11,770 nt of DNA, from the NCBI RefSeq assembly GCF_937997465.1, contig NZ_CALKTQ010000178.1, positions 1 to 11,770 on the forward strand, given 5' to 3'. Numbering within the stretch: the stretch's first letter is position 1; the number at the start of each line of letters is the position of its first letter. Shown here in pieces: positions 6,323 through 11,770 of the stretch. The notes below the pieces were generated by a model. It did not search any database, had not been told where the DNA came from, and was given only the letters and a program-made list of their open reading frames with translations. The position numbers and the translations under genes are program-made. Source of the DNA: an uncultured Campylobacter sp. (GTDB lineage: Bacteria > Campylobacterota > Campylobacteria > Campylobacterales > Campylobacteraceae).

Positions 6323-8901
6323 AGCTCGCCTTTCACTAAAATTTTATAGTCTTCGTATTCGCTCATCGCGCCCTTGGCCTCCCCGAAATTTATCAGCGTG
6401 TTGTTGATGGATTTTAGCTGCTCGATCGCCTCGCCCAGCGCGTCCGTGCTAGCTTCGCCCGCTACCAAGTTCATGTTATCTTTTAGATCGTAAAAGTACC
6501 CCTCGCAAGGCCTACCCACGAGTGCCTCGTAAAATGGCAGTTGCAAGGATTTGGCGTCGAAATTTCCGCTTTTGTAATCAATAACCGCCAGCTCGCCGCC
6601 GCGCCCATCTATGCGGTCGATTTTGCCCGTTATGCGCACGCCCGCGAACACGCTATCAAGCTCTTTTTCAAGCCCCTTCACGCGCCATCCGTCCTCATAT
6701 CTCGCGTCTTCTACGGCCTTAAATTTTTCCATCTTTATCATCGTTATCTCGCGCTCTAGCGGCGGCGTGTTTAGCTCTCTTAGCACCGTTTCAAATTTAG
6801 CTAGGTCAAATCGCTCGAATTTAGAATAATACTCAAAAAGCGCCCTATGTAGCGAGTTGCCAAAGTCCGCAGCAGACGCCGTTTGCGGCATCACGGGCGG
6901 CTGAACGCCCAAGATATATCTGTAATAATACCGCCGCGGGCACTGTAAATAGGTATTTAGCCTGCTAAAAGAGAGCGGGATAGCGAAAAAATCATGCTTG
7001 ACGATGATATCTTGCTCGAAAATTTTAGGCTTTGCGGGCGTTTTTCGCGTGAAATTTATCAAATTTACTGCTTGCCGTTTTTCGCTCGGCATTTTGTTTT
7101 GCACAGTACTTTCGTCAAATTTGTCGGCCAAATTTAGCTCTCCGTCCGCTTCGCCAAATTCAAACAAACTTCGCTCTTTGGCAGTTTTTGTTTGTTTAGT
7201 TTTAGCCTCGTTCTTTTCGTCAAGGCGCGGGTTAATCTCGCCCTCGAAATTTTGCTCATCCGCAAAATCGGCCTTTGCGTCAAATTTGCCGTTAAACAGC
7301 GCCGCATAGCTTTCGTCGCCGTATCTCGCATCCTCCACGGCATTAAATTCGCCGAGAAATCTCGACGCGATTTTCTCCTCGTTTGCCGCGTAGCATATCG
7401 CCGCTTTTTTCGCGCCGCCGATTAGGCTCTCGTAGTAAAATCTCTGCAAATTTTCGCGGTCGACGTAGCCGATGAGGCCCGCTTTTTGGCGCACGCGCGA
7501 GCTTAAAAACATCTCGTTTACGCTGCGCTTTGGCACTAAATCGTCGTTAAAATCAAGCACTATGACGCCCTCAAATTTTAGTCCGCGACTCTCCAAAATG
7601 CCCATCACGCCGATCTTGCCGCCGCCCACGTGATCGAGTCTTAGGCGAGATAGCTTTATCAAAAATATCTCGCAAATTTGACGCAGCGTAAAGCTAAAAT
7701 ACCGCGCCAAACTCTGCGCGTAAAATAGCTCCTCACGCGTTTTTTGTGCGGCGGCGTGGTCGCTCTCGCACGCCAAAATCTCTTCCATAAGCGCCCTAAA
7801 ATCCTCAAACGAGCAAGACGCCTCAAAACCGTTTTTAAATTTCTCAAACAGCTCGCCGCTAACGCCAAATTCATGCAGATTAAACTCGAATTCGTTGAAA
7901 TTTTTATAGTTATCCTCGCTCAAATTTACGCGGATTTTGTCGTTTATTGCAGTTACCATGCACTTTAAAATTTGAAAAAACCGCGTGCGCGTAAAGCTCT
8001 CACCCATCGCGAAGTTAAACATCTTGCCGCGGTCGTGCAGGCGCAAGATCTCGGCAAAACTCTCGTCAGGCAAGATAACGGCGATGTTTTCGGGCTTGAT
8101 GCCATCAGCCACGAACTCGCTAGCCTTTGCCATCGCGTAGGCCGCCTGCAAGCTCCTAGCGCCGAAGCTCCTTTTTAAAACGAGCGGGTTTTTGCGCACG
8201 GAGCCCGTTTTTTTTAGCTCGCGCGTGCTCAAATTTAGCTCAAATTCGCCGTATAGACTAAACTCGCTCGCCTCAATGCCAGAAATTTCAGCTAGTTTTG
8301 AGATCAGTTTTTTGTTAAATTTGCTGGTTTGAAAGATGATTTTTAGCATCGTTAGCTTGGCTATCTCGTCAAACAGCTCCCACTCAAATTCGCTCAAAAA
8401 GCCGTCTACTTCGAGATAAATCTCGCGAAATTCCCTAACAAATCCGTCGTTTAACTCGTAAATTTCAGGCAGCACGATACCGTCGTATAGATTTTCGGCC
8501 GCGAGCAGCTCCTTATAGCCTGCGAGCACCGCCTCAAGGATACCCAGATGCTCCTCGTAATCGGCGTAAATGTCGCTAAATTTTAGATCCGCAACGCTTT
8601 TTTTGCTGATGGCAAGCTCCTTAAAAAAGCTAAAAAGATAGTCGTTGTTCTTCAAAAACGCGAAAAACTCCGACGGGATACGCAGCCGCTCGGATGCCTC
8701 TCTCACGCTCGCGCAGGCTCGCTGCATCAGCACCAGCGCGTACGCCTCGTCCGCCTCAAAGCGCCCCGGCACTAGCACGGCCTTTTGCTCAAACTGCGCT
8801 ATCGTCATCGCCTTTGGCACGAGTTCGTTTTGAAATTTCGCGTTAAATTCGCGGATCTTTCGCGAGTTGGTAAAGATGTAAAGTTGGTCTAAATTTTGCA
8901 T
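6319..8901 (-). CDS. addB: AddB subunit, inactivated-helicase plus PD-(D/E)XK nuclease
   Basis: The partner of AddA: 860 residues with a degenerate helicase-like front half and a C-terminal RecB-type nuclease. The N-terminus (YIFTNSRKIREFNAK) has no Walker A motif, so this subunit should not hydrolyse ATP. The helicase-fold relic SRGLKFEGVIVLDFNDDLVP lies near the middle. The nuclease contains SRLNTYLQCPRRYYYRYI (C654), FGNSLHRALFE (H685), GKIDRIDG (D762) and VIDYKSG (D775, K777), so it looks catalytically intact. The CX2CX5C cluster that holds a 4Fe-4S centre in Bacillus AddB is not seen; after K777 only one cysteine, C799, remains. A charged low-complexity stretch (about 541-625) links the two halves. 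The ATG follows only a weak AAAGAG, 57 bases after the fixH-like gene. It overlaps addA by four bases. Confidence 0.92.
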   Translation of the reverse strand: MQNLDQLYIFTNSRKIREFNAKFQNELVPKAMTIAQFEQKAVLVPGRFEADEAYALVLMQRACASVREASERLRIPSEFFAFLKNNDYLFSFFKELAISKKSVADLKFSDIYADYEEHLGILEAVLAGYKELLAAENLYDGIVLPEIYELNDGFVREFREIYLEVDGFLSEFEWELFDEIAKLTMLKIIFQTSKFNKKLISKLAEISGIEASEFSLYGEFELNLSTRELKKTGSVRKNPLVLKRSFGARSLQAAYAMAKASEFVADGIKPENIAVILPDESFAEILRLHDRGKMFNFAMGESFTRTRFFQILKCMVTAINDKIRVNLSEDNYKNFNEFEFNLHEFGVSGELFEKFKNGFEASCSFEDFRALMEEILACESDHAAAQKTREELFYAQSLARYFSFTLRQICEIFLIKLSRLRLDHVGGGKIGVMGILESRGLKFEGVIVLDFNDDLVPKRSVNEMFLSSRVRQKAGLIGYVDRENLQRFYYESLIGGAKKAAICYAANEEKIASRFLGEFNAVEDARYGDESYAALFNGKFDAKADFADEQNFEGEINPRLDEKNEAKTKQTKTAKERSLFEFGEADGELNLADKFDESTVQNKMPSEKRQAVNLINFTRKTPAKPKIFEQDIIVKHDFFAIPLSFSRLNTYLQCPRRYYYRYILGVQPPVMPQTASAADFGNSLHRALFEYYSKFERFDLAKFETVLRELNTPPLEREITMIKMEKFKAVEDARYEDGWRVKGLEKELDSVFAGVRITGKIDRIDGRGGELAVIDYKSGNFDAKSLQLPFYEALVGRPCEGYFYDLKDNMNLVAGEASTDALGEAIEQLKSINNTLINFGEAKGAMSEYEDYKILVKGEL

Positions 8902-8959
8902 AGAGGCTCTTTGTTTTTTGGCGAAATGATAGCCCAGAGCGGCTGAAAATCAAAGAAAA

Positions 8960-9430
8960 CTAGCGCGCTTCGAAGTTAAATTTATAAAAACCCGTGTCGT
9001 TTGCGTCAGAGATTTTTAGCAAAATTTGCCATCTACCTTTTTTGGGGAGTGCTACGGGCGCTGTTTTTAAAATTTGCCCGTCAAATTTGGCGTCTAAATT
9101 TTGATTTTGCTCGTTCGTCGCGGGTCTGGTTAGCAAAATCTCGTGCGTGAAATTTGGCGCCAAAGAGCCGTTTTTGGCTTCGACGGCGATCTTAAAATAT
9201 CCGTTAAGCCCGTCAAATTCGGGCTCGAATTTAAGGGCATATCTGGCGTCAAATCTGCGCTGGCTAGCCTCGATCTCGTTTATATTTTCATCTACGTTTT
9301 GGTAGCGCTCGAAGTAAAAACCATCCATCTCCACGGGGTTTTTGACGGCCAGAATGATGGTCGCTACGCAGGAGGCGACTATCAAAATAAGCGCGGTAAC
9401 GATAGCGTGAGGCCAATAGTTTTTAGCCAT
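8960..9430 (-). CDS. FixH-like cbb3 oxidase accessory protein
   Basis: A 156-residue membrane-anchored protein. MAKNYWPHAIVTALILIVAS begins with a short cytoplasmic end, then one membrane segment (about 9-29). A periplasmic domain follows with NPVEMDGFYFERYQ, resembling the FixH family signature just after the membrane segment. FixH proteins act with FixG/I/S in assembling cbb3 oxidase, probably in copper handling. The placement just downstream of cco genes agrees. The start at 9430 is chosen because a perfect AGGAGG lies four bases before it; the frame stays open to 9508 but those codons overlap the preceding gene and look non-coding. It overlaps that gene by eight bases. VASC at the end of the hydrophobic stretch is faintly lipobox-like, so a lipoprotein is an alternative. 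Family call from recognition, moderately sure. Confidence 0.75.
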   Translation of the reverse strand: MAKNYWPHAIVTALILIVASCVATIILAVKNPVEMDGFYFERYQNVDENINEIEASQRRFDARYALKFEPEFDGLNGYFKIAVEAKNGSLAPNFTHEILLTRPATNEQNQNLDAKFDGQILKTAPVALPKKGRWQILLKISDANDTGFYKFNFEAR

Positions 9431-10097
9431 TTTTCCTCCTAAATTTTCTAAATGCGGCGACGTAAACGACAAGGGCGATGGAGCCGTAGATAAAAATCCT
9501 AAACGCATCTAGCGTACGGCGGTTTTGATTGCCGACCGCGTTTTGTAGGGCGACGCCTTTGCTTGCGGCGATTTGCTCGGCAAGATCGGCGTAGCCGTTT
9601 AGCACGGCAGCGTTAAAGATATCTTTGCCGTTTTTTGACGCTAAAATAGGCAAAATCGAGCCCGAGCTTGGATACGGACTTAAAATTTTCTCTTTATCAA
9701 AAAGCTTAAGCGTCTGCGGGTCGGCAAAAATTTCCACCTTGTGTTCAGCCTTAGCAAGCATCAAAAGCGCGTAAGGCGGGGTCAAATTTAGCTGCGCGGC
9801 CGCTTCTTTTAGCGTTTTGCCATCCAAGCTCTCGTAAACCGCAACCCCCGCAAACACGCCGCTTTTGCTCGCCAGCTCCTCGCCCAAAACCGCGATTTTA
9901 TCGCTCACGGCGGGGCTTAGGATGTTTTGATTTACTAAAACTATCTCGCGAGGCAAATTTAAGCCCTGCAAAGTTGCCGCACCGTAGAAAATAAAAAGCA
10001 AAAAGATAAAAAATGCGCGGGTTAAATTTGAAAATTTGAGCGCGAGGAAGCGGCAAAGGATAGTTAAATTTGAGCGAGCGTAATTTATAAATTGCAT
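9423..10097 (-). CDS. Membrane protein with TPM-like periplasmic domain
   Basis: A 224-residue protein (from the ATG at 10097) with a hydrophobic segment near the N-terminus (28-43, possibly a signal anchor) and another near the C-terminus (199-216), followed by a basic tail RKFRRKNG. The region between contains NLPREIVLVNQNILSPAVSD and a Lys/Glu/Ala-rich helix, resembling the start of TPM (DUF477) domains; this likeness is weak and by eye. The function is unknown. It is first in the cluster running through the fixH-like gene to addB and addA, and its last codons contain the AGGAGG ribosome site of the fixH-like gene. Start choice is open: the ATG at 10097 has no ribosome site, while a TTG at 10130 in the same frame has AGAGG six bases ahead and would add 11 residues. 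Confidence 0.7.
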   Translation of the reverse strand: MQFINYARSNLTILCRFLALKFSNLTRAFFIFLLFIFYGAATLQGLNLPREIVLVNQNILSPAVSDKIAVLGEELASKSGVFAGVAVYESLDGKTLKEAAAQLNLTPPYALLMLAKAEHKVEIFADPQTLKLFDKEKILSPYPSSGSILPILASKNGKDIFNAAVLNGYADLAEQIAASKGVALQNAVGNQNRRTLDAFRIFIYGSIALVVYVAAFRKFRRKNG

Positions 10098-10136
10098 CGG
10101 CCAAGTTGAGCATTTTCGAGCAAAAAGCAAAGCGCG

Positions 10137-10141
10137 CCTCT
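10137..10141 (-). promoter_or_regulatory. Ribosome site supporting an alternative TTG start
   Basis: The minus strand reads AGAGG six bases before the TTG at 10130. It is the only Shine-Dalgarno-like sequence near the 5' end of the TPM-like gene, so it favours the TTG start over the unsupported ATG at 10097. Confidence 0.4.
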
Positions 10142-10162
10142 ATGGGTTAAGCTTAAAATTTG

Positions 10163-10190
10163 AAAAAGAGCGGCAAATTCTGCGCTCTTT
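10163..10190 (-). terminator. Terminator of the cco operon
   Basis: An eight-base perfect stem (AAAGAGCG at plus-strand 10165-10172 with CGCTCTTT at 10183-10190) encloses a ten-base loop. On the minus strand it is followed by TTTCAAATTTT. It begins 13 bases after the stop of the 33-residue gene and separates the cco genes from the TPM-like/fixH-like/addBA cluster. Confidence 0.75.
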
Positions 10191-10203
10191 GATTTATCAA
10201 CTT

Positions 10204-10305
10204 TCATCCTACAAAAAGGTGATTTGGCGTTAGCACTGCCCACGCCGTAAATGCCGCCGCCGCAATGAGTCCCGCGACGATAAATTTCTCCAAAATCGCT
10301 TGCAT
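10204..10305 (-). CDS. 33-residue single-pass membrane protein of the cco operon
   Basis: A very small reading frame of 33 residues, starting MQAILEKFIVAGLIAAAAFT and ending PNHLFVG. It is almost entirely one hydrophobic helix (about 8-26) with a charged N-terminal turn and a short polar end. It begins two bases after the stop of the DUF4006 gene, and the AAGGAG in that gene's last codons sits five bases from its ATG, so translation is well supported. A strong terminator follows the stop. The position suggests a small cbb3-oxidase subunit or assembly peptide, as known for tiny oxidase proteins such as CcoQ and CcoH/CydX-type peptides, but I do not recognise a named family. Confidence 0.72.
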   Translation of the reverse strand: MQAILEKFIVAGLIAAAAFTAWAVLTPNHLFVG

Positions 10306-10307
10306 AT

Positions 10308-10517
10308 TTACTCCTTTACGCGCACTTGTTTGGCGTTATCCGCGCTTTTCATCTTTAGCTCGGAGGCGTTTAATGTGTATGGTTTTTGCGCGACTTCTTG
10401 CTGCAGCTTGATCGCGTAGTACGTGAGTGCCGCCAGGATCGCTAGCAGTAGCCCGGTCGCGATGAGTAGCCCCGTCACTCCGTGTAGGCCAAAAACATTT
10501 CGATTCGTGTTTTCCAT
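10308..10517 (-). CDS. DUF4006 family membrane protein
   Basis: A 69-residue protein with a short N-terminus (MENTNRNVFGLHGVTG), one membrane segment (about 13-36) and a charged C-terminal tail of about 30 residues. It matches what I recall of DUF4006, a family found after ccoP in Campylobacter and relatives. No biochemical role is known to me; an accessory role with cbb3 oxidase is inferred from position. Its ATG abuts the ccoP stop (TAAATG) and is preceded by AAAGGAG. Confidence 0.8.
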   Translation of the reverse strand: MENTNRNVFGLHGVTGLLIATGLLLAILAALTYYAIKLQQEVAQKPYTLNASELKMKSADNAKQVRVKE

Positions 10518-11378
10518 TTATTCTCCTTTAGAAAGCGAGATGACGTACTCGCCGACGGCTTTTTGCTGCAAGGCGTTTAGCCTGCCGTCGCTAAATTTAG
10601 GCATCGTACCGATAGCGCCCTTTTTACCGCGCTGTAGCACGTCCTCGACAAAGGACGCCGTGCCGTATTTAGATAGATCAGGAGAGTTGCCCTCCATGCC
10701 TTTGCCGTCCTCGCCGTGGCACGCCGCGCAGGTCGCAAATAGCTCCTTGCCGCTAGCTACCAAATTTTCGTTTTTAGTCTTTTTTATACCGGAAATTTCC
10801 TTAGCGATGTAGGCCGCGATCGCCTTTGCGCCCTCTTCGTCGGCCATACCGGCAGGCATCTCGCCCATCGGATACTCTAGGCCTTTTGAGCCGTTCATTA
10901 TCGTATCATATATCCCCTCTTCGCTACCCCATTTGGAAAGGTCTGCGGCCTTGCCGTTTATACCGTCGCCCGTTATGCCGTGGCAGGAGGAACACTGCAC
11001 CAAAAACAGGCTTTCGCCCATGGCGTGAAGCGTCTTGGCGTCCACGTTTGCGAAGCGTTTTTCAAATTTAGCGTTTGCGGCGGCGACTTCTTCGTTGTAT
11101 TCGCCGATTTGCGAGTAGGAGTTTACCGGATAGCCGGCGATCATATACCACAAGGCCCAGACGATACATATCGCATAAACTATCGCCCAGCCCAGCGGCA
11201 GAGGATTTTTGTACTCGCCTATGCCGTCCCAGCTATGCTCGCTAAGCTCGGCCTTAGGTTTTGCTACCTTCATCTGCCCGACCAAGCGACTTACGACGAA
11301 AGCCGTGGCCAAAACGATAGCAATAGCTCCGATAAGCCCCAGTAAATTTACGTTATCTTCTAAATTAAACCATTGCAT
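10518..11378 (-). CDS. ccoP: Cytochrome c oxidase cbb3-type, dihaem subunit III
   Basis: The dihaem cytochrome c subunit, which passes electrons from soluble cytochrome c to CcoO and the catalytic CcoN. It has 286 residues. Two membrane segments are seen, at about 10-33 and 62-82, with the CcoP signature HSWDGIGEYKNPLPLGW between them. Two c-type haem sites follow, CSSCH (129-133) and CAACH (217-221), with likely axial methionines in GEMPAG (M174) and GTMPKF (M259). It overlaps the ccoQ stop by one base (TAATG) and has AAAGGA as ribosome site. All expected haem ligands are present. Confidence 0.97.
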   Translation of the reverse strand: MQWFNLEDNVNLLGLIGAIAIVLATAFVVSRLVGQMKVAKPKAELSEHSWDGIGEYKNPLPLGWAIVYAICIVWALWYMIAGYPVNSYSQIGEYNEEVAAANAKFEKRFANVDAKTLHAMGESLFLVQCSSCHGITGDGINGKAADLSKWGSEEGIYDTIMNGSKGLEYPMGEMPAGMADEEGAKAIAAYIAKEISGIKKTKNENLVASGKELFATCAACHGEDGKGMEGNSPDLSKYGTASFVEDVLQRGKKGAIGTMPKFSDGRLNALQQKAVGEYVISLSKGE

Positions 11379-11599
11379 TATTTTTCCTTTTTAGCGTTTT
11401 GCTCTATGGACGTAGACTCTAAAATTTCCTCGTCGATACCGTCTTTTAGGGCGAGGTCGGAGTATCTTTCGTAGTTTCGCCTGCCGCTCTTTTCGGATCT
11501 ATACAGATGAAAATAGTACCCGTAAAGAAGCGCGGCGCACACGGCTAGAAAGATAAAAGCTCCGTATCCTTGGATATCTCTTAGAGTCTGCGCATCCAT
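11378..11599 (-). CDS. ccoQ: cbb3-type oxidase small subunit CcoQ
   Basis: A 73-residue protein with one membrane segment (about 11-29, GYGAFIFLAVCAALLYGYYF), then HLYRSEKSGRRNYERYSDLA, the basic/tyrosine stretch typical of CcoQ, and an acidic tail. CcoQ stabilises the cbb3 complex in other bacteria. It lies eight bases after the ccoO stop and overlaps ccoP by one base, in the usual O-Q-P order. Confidence 0.92.
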   Translation of the reverse strand: MDAQTLRDIQGYGAFIFLAVCAALLYGYYFHLYRSEKSGRRNYERYSDLALKDGIDEEILESTSIEQNAKKEK

Positions 11600-11607
11600 A
11601 AATTCGC

Positions 11608-11770
11608 CTATTTTAAGCTATTTAGATAGGCGATGAGCGCCACTATCTCGCGGATCTCTCCGCGCTCGAAGGCCTTTTTGACCTCTTCGTCTTTCATCTC
11701 TTCCACGATGGCGGCGGCTTCTTCTTTGACCGCTGCTTGCGCCTGCTCGTAGGTGCCTAGGCTTGGCATA
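11608..11770 (-). CDS. ccoO: cbb3-type oxidase monohaem subunit II, C-terminal end only
   Basis: Only the last 53 codons and TAG stop are in the window; the gene continues beyond 11770. The visible part begins MPSLGTYEQAQ, consistent with the methionine-containing MPS motif late in CcoO (the haem axial ligand region). It ends in the cytochrome-c-like helix IREIVALIAYLNSLK. Position immediately before ccoQ supports the call. The CXXCH site lies outside the window. Confidence 0.9.
   Translation of the reverse strand, partial: MPSLGTYEQAQAAVKEEAAAIVEEMKDEEVKKAFERGEIREIVALIAYLNSLK

Noticed and set aside
5895..6407. 170-codon plus-strand frame opposite addA/addB
   Set aside because: Its composition (Ser, Lys, Ala, Pro rich) is that of a shadow of the well-supported addA and addB frames.
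9143..9442. 99-codon plus-strand frame across the fixH-like gene
   Set aside because: Antisense to a gene with a membrane segment, conserved motif and strong ribosome site.
9431..9508. N-terminal extension of the fixH-like gene
   Set aside because: These codons overlap the preceding gene, look non-coding, and the AGGAGG site clearly marks the ATG at 9430.
10148..10157. TTAAGCTTAA palindrome as an operator
   Set aside because: Short A/T-rich palindromes are frequent here and this one lies between a terminator and a ribosome site without other support.
10980..11345. 121-codon plus-strand frame opposite ccoP
   Set aside because: It covers the haem-binding coding region of ccoP on the other strand and resembles no protein I know.
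1..11770. CRISPR array, tRNA, rRNA or defence system
   Set aside because: I saw no regularly spaced repeats, no tRNA-like cloverleaf, no rRNA segments and no defence-type genes; AddAB is an ordinary repair complex.

Overview
The window looks like chromosomal DNA of a Campylobacter species from the higher-GC oral/enteric group (concisus, curvus, showae, rectus or gracilis type). The evidence is a CadF-type OmpA protein, a ccoNOQP operon carrying a DUF4006 gene, an epsilonproteobacterial AddAB pair, and a gene order that from memory matches C. jejuni from cadF through rpsI, rplM, addA and addB to fixH-like and cco genes. All supported genes are on the minus strand, so transcription runs from high to low coordinates. 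I cannot name the species.

Layout in transcription order. At the right edge (11770 to about 10204) is the distal part of the cbb3 cytochrome c oxidase operon: the 3' end of ccoO, then ccoQ, ccoP, a DUF4006 membrane protein and a 33-residue single-pass membrane protein. Gaps are very short or absent, and a strong hairpin terminator follows. Next (10130 to 3527) is a second tight cluster: a two-segment membrane protein with a TPM-like periplasmic region, a FixH-like oxidase accessory protein, addB and addA. The first two overlap by 8 bases and addB/addA share ATGA. A weak palindromic terminator ends addA and sits beside the promoter of the ribosomal protein pair rplM-rpsI, which ends at its own terminator. 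Then come cadF, with a short 5' leader hairpin, and an mscS-type channel gene.

The left end (1 to 1443) is decayed. The mscS frame has an amber codon where the family has a conserved tryptophan, and 46 further codons of good MscS C-terminus follow in the same frame. To its left lie about 240 bases without a gene, containing an 11-base perfect inverted repeat, then an IS1595-family (IS1016-like) transposase remnant. That remnant is broken by a 40-base insertion flanked by a 5-base direct repeat, and by a second palindrome-bearing disruption. The left end is therefore probably where synteny with relatives breaks.

Functionally, CcoO/CcoQ/CcoP are high-affinity terminal oxidase components and the FixH-like protein probably assists oxidase assembly. 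AddAB processes double-strand breaks, RplM/RpsI are ribosomal, and CadF is an outer-membrane protein and possible adhesin. I found no convincing new defence or mobile system. The most useful observations are the mscS nonsense codon, the small insertion in the transposase, the unlisted 33-residue oxidase-operon protein, the apparent lack of a Walker A motif and Fe-S cysteines in AddB, and a heavily over-represented CAAATTT word.
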